This document shows, in pieces, positions 45,792 to 57,600 of a DNA stretch of 64,000 nucleotides. This DNA comes from Adiantum capillus-veneris. Lineage: Eukaryota > Streptophyta > Polypodiopsida > Polypodiales > Pteridaceae. The stretch is from the NCBI GenBank assembly GCA_014529385.2, contig CM043944.1:78199884-78263883 (forward strand), given 5' to 3'. Numbering within the stretch: the stretch's first letter is position 1; each line of letters starts with the position of its first letter. Under the pieces are notes generated by a model. That model saw only the letters and a program-made list of their open reading frames with translations, made no database searches and was not told the origin of the DNA. Both the position numbers and the translations under genes were made by a program.

Positions 45792-47600
45792 TGAAATGAA
45801 ATAAAATGTTAATACAGCTGGCCTCTTCAAAAGGTCCTTTTTTTAATATTGATGGATCTAATCCAATGCCTTGGTATAAAAAAAACTGACATAAAGTGAG
45901 ACTAAAATCATCATCATCAATGCCCAAGGACACCGGCATCGGGTCAATGTCCGCCAATGCAAATAGTCGTATTGAGCGTCTCCCATATATGTCGTTCTAG
46001 AATTGTCATGATCCTCTATGGAGCCTCCATTGATGTTGTGGTCTCCCTCGTAGACATAGGCATCGAGCTCTCTAAGCTCAATGGCTCAATCAACTAATAT
46101 ACCTCTGGTATAAGTTGGCTCTGAAGTGCTCTAAAGGAATCAGTGATCTCCCTCTATTCAAGATGTAAACTACCACTCAATTCAGGTGTGAACGTGGGCC
46201 TTCTCCTACGAATGGGTGCATTCACCTCTTCGAGGTGTGATCTTACACTTTGGGGCTTGTCAGAGTTGGGTAACTATGGTACACAATTGTGATCTTGGAT
46301 ACAACCCACACATGAGCTAGGCACGAAGATGGCTTTCTATATAGCGCGTCTTCTCGAGCTTGCGAAGGACGACGTTGTGACAAGACACCAGCTTCAATAC
46401 AACGGAGTACCAACAGAGGCCAGGACACGTCCCGTTAACTATAAGATATGAGGCCGCTTCCATTGCTTGTTCATAGAGGGATTTGGACCACTCTCTAGAG
46501 TCATGGGGAATGAGGACCAGAGATAATAATCGATGCCTGGGATTTTTTTTTGCTCGAGCTGCGCACGCACAGAAAGAGCCTGACAAGAGGAGAAGCTAGT
46601 GAGTATCAAGGCGGATCACAGACTTCTTTAGAGCGGGCACTAAACCATCGGAGCAGCTACTACCACAGCAGATCCCACATTCTCCTCACACCAGAGGCAC
46701 ATTGATCAACCAAGCGACAGAGCTAGGATTAAGATCCAGACGCCCACGACTGGCAGAGGACTACACAGCATCGAGGGAGGCAGCATCAAAGAATCAAGAT
46801 CACTATGGCTCGACATGCACGACGCCCGATCATACTATTGACCATGGAGGAGGTTGATGAGATATCTGAGTGAAATATTTGAGCTTTGGGAGTGCTATCA
46901 TGTCGGCAAGCATCTGAAGTACTGTCCAGCTTGATGATCTATGAAATATTACCATGGTTTGAAAGATCTTTGATACTTCTTTCTAGGTCTACCCGGCTTG
47001 CTGCTACGCGGGCATACTACGCGGAATGAAAATGGTGTGAATCTTGAGAATTAGGCATGGGACCTGTTGTATATCATTTCCATGGACATTGAAGGATGGT
47101 CGAGGGCACAGGGTTGTTGAATCTCCATGTGCTATACTTGGAGCGGCATAATGCTGGTCATAACTAGTTGCACTTGCAGAAACAAGCTGAGTAAGGTAGT
47201 TGAAGTTGGACATACTATTCATCTAGCCACTGGGTCTTGTTGCACACAAAGCTGCTATGATTGCTACACGGGGAAGGCACAGAGGCTTCACTGCAAAAGA
47301 AAGTCGATGCCAATATGCCGATGAGGCAAACAGTGACATTGTCGACCTTCTATTGCTAGAATGAATAGGGAGGAGCTTTGGCCTAGAGACTCTATGCTAC
47401 TGAAGAATGCGCTCACCATGTCAACGAGGTAGTCTTTTCTTCATGGCTCTTTGCTTTCATGTGAATAGGTATAAGGTGCCAGTACAATAGCTAGTTGGGC
47501 ACATGCAGCAATTAATGCATTCCAAGAGGTGACACTCCAAGCACTTTTTGTGCTTTCTCAAGCGCACCACATTAAGCATACATGTCGACCAAGACGGTGC
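45060..47600. other. No convincing gene; includes (GA)n at 45722-45789
   Basis: Only short frames without domains are seen. The GA array at 45722-45789 is 68 bp. Some minus-strand residues near 46317-46590 are helix-like but match no PPR spacing that I trust. Confidence 0.35.
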
Positions 47601-48010
47601 AAGGCACGACATCTTTTATCTTGCAAAGAGCCACATGCCTTCAAGATGCATGCGTAGGTGATTGCATCGAAACATAGGCCCTCGCTTCGCATCTGCTGAC
47701 ATTGTGAACAGAACACCTGATAGGGAGCATGATAGATTTGAAAGTCGTCAAAGCCTGTGATCGATGTGTGATTAAAAAATCTTGCAACATGTGATGCTTG
47801 TGTAGGTGATTGCATCTATGCATGCATAGGTGATTGCAACATGAGAGAGGCCCTCACCTTGCATCTAAATTTTGACTGCAACAATTAGAAAAGCGCGACA
47901 GAGCCACATGCCTTCTAGATGCCTGTGCGTAGGTGATTGCAGTTGGAGAGAGGCCCTCACTTTGCATCTGGATTTTGACTTCCAGGCCATAGCAGCTAAT
48001 TAATCTCCTA
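47600..48010 (-). pseudogene. Shattered PPR fragments (PLS-like) inside the CACTA-like element
   Basis: Three or more partial copies of one PPR segment are encoded on the minus strand: MRSEGLCFDAITYACILKAC with GSLQDKRC (47620-47700), a central copy with AITYAC (47795-47830), and MQSEGLSPTAITYA followed by SRRHVALSRF (47880-47960). The motif M-x-S-E-G-L-x-P-x-A-I-T-Y-A is that of plant PLS-class PPR proteins, which act in organelle RNA editing. The fragments are rearranged and no full motif chain remains. Confidence 0.6.
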
Positions 48011-48261
48011 ATAAGTTGCTTAAGCGTAGGGTAAATGCACACTATTTTGGAGCACAGAAGAAAAGCATAGAAAGAGAAGGGTAATCTGTAGACCCACATC
48101 CAGCAATGCTTGTTACTTCCTTTAGCTAGTACTAGCTAGAAAAAAGTCACAGCCTCTTGTAGCAATTACTCCTGTGAATATGTGTGTGGAAATTATAACG
48201 TGCTGTGATGATGGCTTTGGTTGAAAGGAGGAGCGTCAAAAAGATGTTACCCGCTTTATAG

Positions 48262-48264
<3 letters not shown>

Positions 48265-48342
<78 letters not shown>
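48265..48342. repeat. (CT)n microsatellite
   Basis: 78 bp of pure CT. Confidence 0.95.
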
Positions 48343-48345
<3 letters not shown>

Positions 48346-48381
48346 CAGTGGCCAGAGACAAACCTGCAAACAAAGCTCCGA

Positions 48382-48617
48382 GCTAACAAAGTAATGAAGC
48401 TTTTGAATAATGCTTAGATCTTAATTTGAGCGTGACACAAAAAAGAACTAATGGTTTAGTCCCCACATTTTTAAAGAGTAGCCACGTGGGTTAATGAGAG
48501 CGCAGTGCTGTGATTTTACCTTGTACGCTAACAAAGTAATGAATCTTTTGAATAATGCTCTAGATCTTAATTTGAGCGTGACACAAAAATGAACTAATGG
48601 TTTAGTCCCCACATTTG
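48382..48617. repeat. Duplicated 87-bp segment
   Basis: CTAACAAAGTAATGAA at 48382 and again at about 48528 starts two copies that share TTTTGAATAATGC, ATCTTAATTTGAGCGTGAC and GGTTTAGTCCCCACATTT, with about 60 bp between them. Confidence 0.85.
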
Positions 48618-48639
48618 TAGACGAGGTCTAGATGAGTAG

Positions 48640-49538
48640 CTTGAAGTTTGCATGTACAATGGAGACTTGAGGTAGATCTACTTGTGCATCACATTGATGG
48701 AAAGAACCTCTAAAATATAATGTGGATGTGTGGAATAGCATGTCGAAAAGTGAAAGGATTTTTCAATGAACAAGAGAAACCTTATGAGCCACAATAACAT
48801 CACAAACAGCTTATTAAGGAGCCACAAACACAACACTAAGGTTGCTACACCCAATAAAAAGGTGAAGTTGACCACATGCTATCGAAGTGTCTATTTGGTC
48901 AATAGAGAGTATCATCACAAGCTAGCAAGATGGAACAAATCATACCCATATGGAGAAACCTCTTTCTCATTGTAGAAAATATTTAGTTAAATTCATCAGC
49001 GTCCTTGTGATCGTTTATGTACTCTCTCTTTCACCCTCAGTTTGATATAGAACAGAGCTTGTTACGCTTACCATACTAATGTGTTGAAGCCTATGTACTT
49101 CTTGTGATAAAAGAAGGGATAAAGTTTGCAAAGTGTAACTCCAAATATTAGTAAGGATGTCTGGTATCTTGCATTTAGTAAATGAATAAAATGCTTTTGT
49201 GAATCCCTAACAAAGGGTTCAAATAACTAGCAATGACATTCGAATAGAAAACATGACAGTTCATGTTTTTGTAATAGAAAAAATCAGCACTTGATAAGAT
49301 CTTCTAGAGTCATAGCATTAAAATAATCCACTGTTTTTTTGCATGAATTATTTAAGATATGTACTTGAAAAGGTGCAAATTATCTTGATGTTTTCTTGTG
49401 TTTAGATAGTTTAACGTGTCAAATAAGAGTTACCTTGCAGGGACCCTTTTGAAAATGAAACCTAAATCGGTGTTCTAGTAACAATTTGGTGTTATTCAAA
49501 GGGTATGAGTATTCAAAGTAAGCCAATAAAAGCTCAAA
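48640..49538. other. No gene recognised
   Basis: AT-rich sequence between the duplicated segment and the solo LTR. No domain, repeat or transposon end was seen. Confidence 0.3.
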
Positions 49539-49543
49539 GCTCA

Positions 49544-51143
49544 TGTCATAATAATCAATATCTAATTCTCCTAAATCATTTTCTCATATTAAACTGATCA
49601 TTTAATGTGGGGAAGGCCAGGGGAGAAAAAGCTAGAATATTGGTTAAGCTAGCAGACCGGCCACAGTAGGGATCCAAAGGAGGGAAAATAGGGATCCAAA
49701 GGGGGGGGCATCTGCAAAAGAGCCATGTGCAACAATGGGCTGAAAAGACCCTAAGGTTCAGCCCATTAAGACTTCCAAAATGCTAAGGTTCCAAAATTCA
49801 AAGGTTGTGTCCAAAGGTCAACCCTAGGGAAAATTGGATGCTTTGTGTGTGCCCTAAAAGTCTTTGCACATCCCTACATGGGAGGGGGCGAGCCCTAAAG
49901 GTAGGGGATGAGAGAGAAAGCCACACACACACACACACACACAGGCTCCCTTTACACAAAGGGAATGAGGGACACATGTCAGCTCCCTAGGCCAGATGCC
50001 CACAAGGTGTGCCCAATTTCTATTGGATGACCCTTGAAGTGGACCAATGAGAATTAAGCTAGAGTAAATCTAGTTTAATTAATTTAAAAACATTTAATAA
50101 AAGAAACCAATGAGAATTAAGTCTCCTAGAAGACTATTGGGCAGTCTCCCAAGGGGTCCAATGAGCATTCAGGAGCCCCATGGCTTGCCTGATTCCTATT
50201 GGCCAGGAGGCAAAGGGGTCCAATGAGAGTTTAGTTTAATGATTTAATTACCTAAATCTCTCACAAAAGGGGAAAGGGGGACACATGTCAGAAGGCTATC
50301 ACTTATGCTGCTTAATTGTAATTGGCTTGACTTGGGGAGGGCCAATGAGGCTTCAGCAAGAGCAATTAGCAAGAGGGCTCGCCCAAGAGAGAGAGAGAGA
50401 GAGGGGGCTGATTTTTGCAAGGCATTATCACACACACACTCACACAAGCTCATGTGTGAAGAAAGAGAAGACTATCTCTTCCCAAGCTTTAATGGAGAAC
50501 TCATCACCTACTCCAAGCTTGTGAGATAGAAGCCTACATCAACACTCTCTTGGCATGTGGATGCAAATCCAACCAAGAGCCAAGCTTCAATGCATGCTCA
50601 TCTCCTCTACCAAGCTAATTACTAAGCTAAGCTATGCTACATATGAGTGATTATGTGAGGAGACGTACATCTTTCTCGTAAGATACTTCTTCTTCCTCTC
50701 AATCTACTCTCATACCCTGCTAGCTCTCACCATCTTTGAAGGTGTGTGAGGTCTTGGGTCTGAAACGGGGATAATTCAAGTTGTGTTTGTTAAGTGTTTT
50801 GCTTAGTGCATGAAGTTTCCATCTTCATTGCACTAGCTAGTCTTGAAGGAACACAAAGAATTGTATTGTACAATGTCTCTCTTGATGGGAGAAACCATAA
50901 TACAAAGCCTTTTGGAGGGGGGACCGGCTCCATGAAAATCCGGTCCTCAACTGTTGTCAATAGCTTAATTTCTCTCTCTTTTGAAAGTATTGTCGATGCT
51001 ATCTAACTAGGTGTTATGCTTTTTGTTGCTCTCTCCACCCAAGCACTCTTGTAATTCTCATTAGGAATCTATTCTAATGAAATGCCCACTATGTTCATGC
51101 TAATTTCCTCTACACATAAGTTATTAGGCCATTAAATGTTACA
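49544..51143 (+). mobile_element. Solo LTR of the Element 2 family
   Basis: Begins TGTCATAATAATC and ends ATGTTACA, matching the ends of the Element 2 LTR (TGTCATAAAATC...CCATTACA), in the opposite orientation to Element 2. Shared blocks include ATTTTCTCATATTAAA, GGGGAAAGGGGGACAC, the CATACCCTGCTAGCTCTCACC region and GGTCCTCAACTGTTGTC. A perfect 5-bp target duplication GCTCA flanks it (49539-49543 and 51144-51148). No coding region is present, so the element was removed by LTR-LTR recombination. It is clearly diverged from Element 2. Confidence 0.9.
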
Positions 51144-51882
51144 GCTCAACTCTCATTTTTAAAAATGGGACTTGAATAAGTCCCAAAATTCCTAAATTGG
51201 TGTTATCAACTAAGCTTGTTGAAAACTTTGAAGAAATCTAGGTTTTAAATATACCTCCGCATTGATATTTTGACCTTGTATTCTAGCATAATCTGGAAGA
51301 TGTAAACATTTTGATTTAATAAATTTATAACTTGATGCTAGTGGCCCAAGCTTGTGAAGAAGTTAATGAGACTTTTGAATAATCAACACAACGTGGACTG
51401 TACTTGTAGGGTATCCAACTTACATTTGAATTGGATGTTTTTTTCGTATAGATTGTGATCTAGTTTGTGTTAAGAATTGTATCATTAATATTATTTGGAT
51501 GAATATAACATAAATTATTCAAAAAATTTACAATAATCTCCATCATTCTGTAATATCTTTTCCTCTCTAAGGACAATGTGTGCAGTTGTGGTACTTGCAT
51601 ATCAATGATAGAGTGTGTGAGATGTAAAATGTTTTGATCCCTTTCCTTTTATAGCTTCGTCTACAACTATGAGACTTTATTTTGTTTTCTTATTTGTATT
51701 AGTAACAAATATATCAATTAAGAAACTTATTGATATCGAACGAGTAACCATGATATTTCTCAATAATTAGTTGTTTAACTATGCTTAATGAATTTTTACT
51801 AAAATGAAATTAGGGACAGACAAACTTACTACAATTACTTGATCCATTGTAAGTGATAAATAACTAGATGAAACACCCTTTT

Positions 51883-52110
51883 CTATATAGGAGTTTATAA
51901 ACTACCAGATGAGGATGCCAAAGAGCTGGCTACTATATAGGAGTTCATAACTTACTAGATGAACTTACTAGATAAGGACGTCCAAGAATAGGTTTCTATA
52001 TAGGAGTTTATGACTTACTATATGAACTTACTAGATCAACATGTCCAAGAGCAAGTTACTATATAGGAGTTTGTGATTTGCTAGATGAATTAGAAAATTG
52101 CTAGCTTCGT
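51883..52110. repeat. Right subterminal repeats of the CACTA-like element
   Basis: CTATATAGGAGTT occurs at 51883, 51933, 51996 and 52059 in units of 50-63 bp that also carry CTTACTAGATGAACTTACTA and CCAAGA. The core equals the CTATATGGGAG core of the left end, and CTTACTAGAT also occurs at about 35457. Confidence 0.8.
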
Positions 52111-52171
52111 TGCTAGATTAAATGTGAAAACTCCTACTTGTAACTAGGAATTATTGAGCATGTACTCTAAC

Positions 52172-52206
52172 TTGCTATCTAGAAACACGTCCAAAGCTCC
52201 TTGTGA
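52172..52206 (-). repeat. Right terminal inverted repeat
   Basis: Reverse complement of the left terminal repeat at 29 of 35 positions. The TGC target copy follows at 52207-52209. Confidence 0.75.
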
Positions 52207-52209
52207 TGC

Positions 52210-52500
52210 TTGGCCCTTTGATTGCTGCAGTAGATTGCAATCATGTTTTTGAAGATGGAAATGTCCAGCATTGCTCCTTCCTCATATACTCTATTAAATA
52301 GCCTTGAGACTTCCTCCACCTTCCCTGCTTTTGCCAAGACATTGATAGACCCGGTGCGAGACACCAATTTTGAGTGCTTCAACTCCTAAAGAAGCCGCTG
52401 CAAATGCCCCACCAAACCCGCATGCTCATAGACCATAATCAAGTCCTCAGTGAGACGAGGAGGGAGCCTAGAATGCAGCTGAGGTTGTCCACACTCAATC
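52210..52500 (-). pseudogene. PPR gene relic, upstream half
   Basis: Minus-strand reading gives PPRLTEDLIMVYEHAGLVGH, LQRLL, a TAG, ELKHSKLVSRTGSINVLAKA, GKVEEVSRLFNRVYEEGAML and DISIFKNMIAIYCSNQ. The pattern I-x-V-L-A-K-A-G-K-V-E-E-x-x-R-L-F is a clear PPR motif. The stop would be Gln if CAG became TAG. The motif chain ends in the middle of a repeat at the transposon boundary, and the half at 34990-35393 begins in the middle of a repeat (ALEVYDRM), so the two join into one array apart from a 1-nt frame difference. Confidence 0.65.
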
Positions 52501-52584
52501 CTCCTCTACCTACGCTGTTGAGAATCAACATCTCCTTTCTGATCATAGCTTCTCGTTGCAAGAGCTGGTCTTGCTCGTCATGCA

Positions 52585-53030
52585 GCTTGTTTCGCCTATT
52601 ACACGTCATGCAGCTCGTTTCGCTTATAACAAGGAAGGAAGGGCCTTTGTGAACCTATCAAAACCAGCCCGCGCCAATGCGGACTAGTTGAGCAGGTTTC
52701 AGCTCACGATGTAAAAGCTTCTTATTCGACACTATACAAAGTAGTTTTTGTGAAATTTTTTATTAAAATCAGCCCGAGCTAGCTATAGAAATCTAAATAA
52801 TCTCCAGCTAGGTACCCTAATAGCTCCTTAAGCAGCTTGTTATGCCTATAATAAGAAAAGGGGACTTTGAAGCCTTTGTGAACTTCTTGAAACCAACCTG
52901 CACCGGTGCATTCAGCACGATGTAGAATCTTCTTAATCGGCGCTATACAAAGAAGTGTTAGAAAAAAAAAAAATCAACACGAGCTAGCTATAGAAAGCTA
53001 AATAATCTCCAGCTGGTTATCCCTACTAGA
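52585..53030. repeat. Diverged tandem duplication of about 215 bp
   Basis: Both units share GCCTTTGTGAAC, ACACTATACAAAG/GCGCTATACAAAG and CTAGCTATAGAAA followed by CTAAATAATCTCCAGCT. No gene is seen. Confidence 0.7.
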
Positions 53031-54180
53031 TCGTCGTTTATTATATTCGTTTCTCCACTAGATTCATCGGAATCCCATCCCTCCCCTTAAGTGGAAGCCA
53101 CTCCACCACTCTATACAAGGGTCACAACACATTCAAATTCATACCTTCAACTTGTGTAACCATTTCAACACTCTCGTAACCACGTGTCCCAACACATTGA
53201 GCTGTGAGAATCGGTGATACGTAAAGTGCAACAAAAAAGCTTTACGAGCTCAGCTGCAAGCTGCACGGCTACGTCACTCGCACTGAGTCCGTCCCCGTGG
53301 GTGGCTAGAGTTTGTGCACCCCTTGCAACATTTCAAACTCACCTTGCCGCATCTTACTTGATTCACATTTTTTTTCAATAAACTCCAACTTTAAAGTAGG
53401 AATAGAGTATATAGAACACATTAAAAAACTAGGGTTTGCACTTAACTAGTTAGAGCTGGTTAACCATAGTCCCCACACCTAGTTTTGAGCTATGTGAGCA
53501 TCATATAATACAAAAACAAACACCAAGATTCTTGACCACATCCTAAGGCTCTTTACCCCAAAAAAAGTCCCTACACCTACTTTTGAGCATTGTGAGCGTC
53601 ATATAACTACAAGAAAAGTCACCAAGCTTCTTGACCACATCCTAAGGCAACTCCACATCATAGAGCTGCAAATTTTGTACATGCAAGATGCAAACTTTGT
53701 ACATGTAAGGAGCCTAAGGAGGTGCAAGAAGCCTTACATCATAGAACTACAAACACCAAGCTTCTTGACCACATCCTAAGACACTTATTATGTCTCTTTT
53801 CCCATATCACATTTAAAAATGTCTCTAATTCACAAATAACTAAATTGAGGGACTCGCTCGTTTTTTTCATCGCTCGGAAAAACTCACGCGCCATCTTGTA
53901 AGACTCAGATCTTTTGTAGCCAATGCATTGATTTTACTGAAATATTTGGGCTATGGTTTGTACTATGGTTTATTGATGCAATTTAGTAAACATTACTTCC
54001 TTTCACTCTTTGTTCCGCTGCCACCCAATGTTCACAGTAGACGACGAAAGAAAATAGAGTCATTTTTTGTTCCACATTCTATGTGAACAAATGGGTGACG
54101 AAAAGTGTGCATTTTGCAACTCTTTCACTTGAAAAAGCACCATTCGGAGTGTTTCTAAGTTGCGTTCTTCCCATCTCCAT
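53030..54180. other. No gene recognised; dispersed short repeats
   Basis: CTTGACCACATCCTAAG occurs three times (about 53533, 53630, 53765) with related context. Otherwise no domain, RNA gene or transposon end. Confidence 0.4.
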
Positions 54181-54182
54181 GC

Positions 54183-54207
54183 GAGAGAGAGAGGGAGAGA
54201 AAGGGGG

Positions 54208-54246
<39 letters not shown>

Positions 54247-54260
54247 AGAAGAAGAAGAAG
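54183..54260. repeat. (GA)n and (GAA)n microsatellite
   Basis: GA repeats interrupted by G runs, then GAAGAA. No gene. Confidence 0.9.
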
Positions 54261-54343
54261 AAAAAGAGAATTTTAACGTCGTAGGAAACTATTTCCATGC
54301 CCAGGGGGGGGGGAGGAGAAGAAGAGGATTTTAACGTTGTAGG

Positions 54344-54535
54344 TGAAGGAGTACGAGCGGAAGTGCGACGCGAGAGAGAGTGCGAGAAGAAGAGCACGAC
54401 GATATGGTGAACTCGCTCTACTGTAATGTGTAGAGCATAGTGAGTTCTTATTAGGTTTTTACAAAAGAATATGTGTACATACCTGGCGGCCCGCCCACTT
54501 ACCTGGGCGACCACATTGGGCTTTATACCCCAACA
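54344..54535 (-). repeat. Copia 3' LTR
   Basis: 192 bp. Differs from the other LTR at three sites: CGAGAAG/CAAGAAG, CTCGCTC/CTCACTC and ACCTGGG/ACATGGG on the plus strand. Confidence 0.97.
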
Positions 54536-54546
54536 ACCTCCCACTT
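54536..54546 (-). other. Copia polypurine tract
   Basis: AAGTGGGAGGT on the minus strand, directly before the TGTTGGGG of the 3' LTR. A short inverted repeat (CACTTAAAGT...ACTTTAAGTG) overlaps it. Confidence 0.75.
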
Positions 54547-54624
54547 AAAGTCCAATGTGGTACTTTAAGTGTGAGAGAAGCTACTATACAAGCTAATATA
54601 CAAGAGATGTAGAGAAGTGATGTA

Positions 54625-57600
54625 CTACCCTACACCTAACTGCTTGCGAAAATGCGCAAAGCTCTCTGAGGGAAGTCCTTTTGTAAGTAGATCAGCAGGA
54701 TTTTCTGTGGTGTGAACTTTGACAAGCTGAAGTTGCTTATCCTCGAGCATTTCCCTGATGAAATGATACTTCACATCCACATGCTTTGTCTTTGAGTGAT
54801 AAACTAGATTGCGAGCCAATTGTATAGCACTTTGACTATCACAATATAACGCAGGCATCTCTTCTTTGATTCCCAAATCTGTTACTAGTCGATTAAGCCA
54901 AATTGATTCTTTGCATGCCTCTGATGCTGCAACATATTCAGCCTCTGTAGTAGACTGAGTAACACAATCTTGTAATCTAGAACGCCATGATACTGCTCCA
55001 CCAGCCAATGTAAAGACATACCCTGACGTAGACCTTCGGTTGTCTAAGTCACCTGCATAATCTGAGTCTGTAAAACCCTTTACACTTAGCTCCTGACTCC
55101 CATAGCATATACGCATACTCTTTGTAGCTTTCAGGTATCTCAATATTCCTTTCACTGCCTCCCAATGTTTCTTGCCTGGGTTTGACATGTATCGACTTAC
55201 TACTCCCACTGCAAATGCAATGTCTGGGCGAGTAGCAATCATTGCATACATCAAACTACCCACTGCAGACGCATATGGAATCTTATCCATTTCAGCCTGT
55301 TCTTCCTCAGACACAGGACAATCTTGTTTGCTAAGTTTCACATATGGTGGCAATGGAACACTCAGTGCCTTTCCCTTCTCCATATTGAAACGTTGCAAAA
55401 CCTTGTCAATATACTCTGTTTGAGATAACCAAATCAACTTCTTTGATCTGTCTCTCTCAATGCGCATACCAGGTATATGACTTGCCTCACCCATGTCTTT
55501 CATGTCAAACAATTTTGCCATCTTTGACTTCAAAGCTGAAATTTCTTCCAAGTGCTTGCCAGCAATCAACATGTCATCCACATACAAAATAAGGATCAGC
55601 CAACTACCATCCTTAGCTTTCTTTGTATATAGACAGTGATCGAACTCACTACGTTTGTAGCCTTGAGAAAGCATAAACTTGTGGAATTTATGGTACCATG
55701 CCCTCGGTGATTGTTTTAAGCCATAAAGACTCTTTAACAACTGGCATACCCAATCTTCCTTGCCTTTCTCAACAAACCCTTCTGGCTGCTGCATGTAAAT
55801 TTCCACATCTAAATCACCATGCAAGAACGCTGTCTTGACATCCATTTGGTGCAACACCAAATCTAATATGGCAACCAATGCAAGAAAGCATCTCAATGTA
55901 GTCATCTTGACCACCGGAGAGAAGACTTCATCAAAGTCAATGCATTGTTCTTGCTTAAAGCCCTTGGCAACAAGCCTTGCTTTGTACTTTGGCTGACTAT
56001 CATGAGCGGTGATCTTATACCTGTAAACCCATTTACAAGGTAGAGCCTTTTTGCCCTGTGGTAATTTAACTAGCTTCCATGTCTTGTTTTTATGCAGAGC
56101 TGTCATCTCTGACTGCATGGCCAATTGCCAATTCCCGGAGTCCTTCATTTGCACTGTTTCCTTGTAACATGAAGGCTCATTGCAATCAGTCAACATGACA
56201 TAGTTCATAGATGGAACAAACCTATCAGGAGGTCGCATGACACGTCCAGATCTACGCACAATAGGTGGCTTAGGCTCAGCCACAACTTGTGGTTCCACTC
56301 TATCCTGTCCTTGCTCCTCTTGAGCCCTGAAATTTTGTCTTGCACGTGCAGGTTCATCTTCTTGGAAGACAACTCTTCTAATCTCCTCAACCTTCTCTGG
56401 TTTAGAATGATATTTGGATTCATTAAAGTGAACATCATTGCTGCAGACAACCTTTCTGGATTCGGGATCCCAAAGTCTGTACCCCATCTCACCAGAATTA
56501 CCATAGCCTAGAAAGATGCACTTTCTACTATTTGGCTCAAGTTTGTTCCTAAATTCCTTTGGAACGTGAGTATATGCCTCACAGCCAAAGACTCTGAGAT
56601 GCTTGTATGAGGGCATTTTGCCTGACCATACCATCTCTGGCACTGAATCCTTCTGCAAAACCTTGCTAGGAGATCTATTTACAAGATGAACAACTGTTGA
56701 TACAGCTTCAGCCCAAAACCCATTTGGCAGTTGTGCATTAGACAACATACTTCTGACCTTCTCTTGTATGGTCCTATTCATCCTCTCAGCAACACCATTT
56801 TGAGGAGGATTGTAAGGAGAAATAAGTTCACGTTTTATACCTTTTGACTCACAAAAGTCCTGAAAGGCCTTTGAAACATACTCTCCACCATTGTCAGTGC
56901 GTAAGCATTTAAGCTTCTTGCCACTCTGATTCTCCACAAGTGTCACAAACGTTTTGAAAACACTAAACGCTTCATCCTTGTGCTTGAGAAAGTAAACCCA
57001 TACTTTCCTCGAGTAATCATCTATAAATGTCATAAAGTAAGAAGCTCCCCCTAAAGATAGGTTAGGCATAGGTCCACACAAATCACTATGAACAAGTGCC
57101 AACTGTGTATCTCTTCTATTGCTTCTATGCTTATGTGGCTGCTGTGTTTGCTTACCATACAGACAATGTTCACAGAATTCAAAATCATTAAATGAAAAGC
57201 CAGGCAAATAACCAGAACGAGACAAGATTTCCATTCCCTTCTTGGACATATGTCCTAATCGGCTATGCCACAAAGAAACGTTCGGCTGCTCGGTTACATT
57301 GATTACATTTTTAGAGACATTTGATACATAAATCATGTAAAGTCCTCCAGACTTTACTCCATGTGCTACTGTCATAGAACCCTTGGATATCTTCCACATG
57401 TTTTGTCCAAAAGTGGTGACGTAGCCAGCATCATCAAGTAAACCTGTGCTGATCAAGCTCTTTGTAATTGCGGGAACATGTCTCACATTCTTCAGCGTGA
57501 AAGAAGAGCCATTCTGAAACTTCAATTGAACATCTCCAACACCTAAGATCTCACATGTCTGCCCATTGCCTAGCCGAACATGATCTTTAGTGGTCACATA

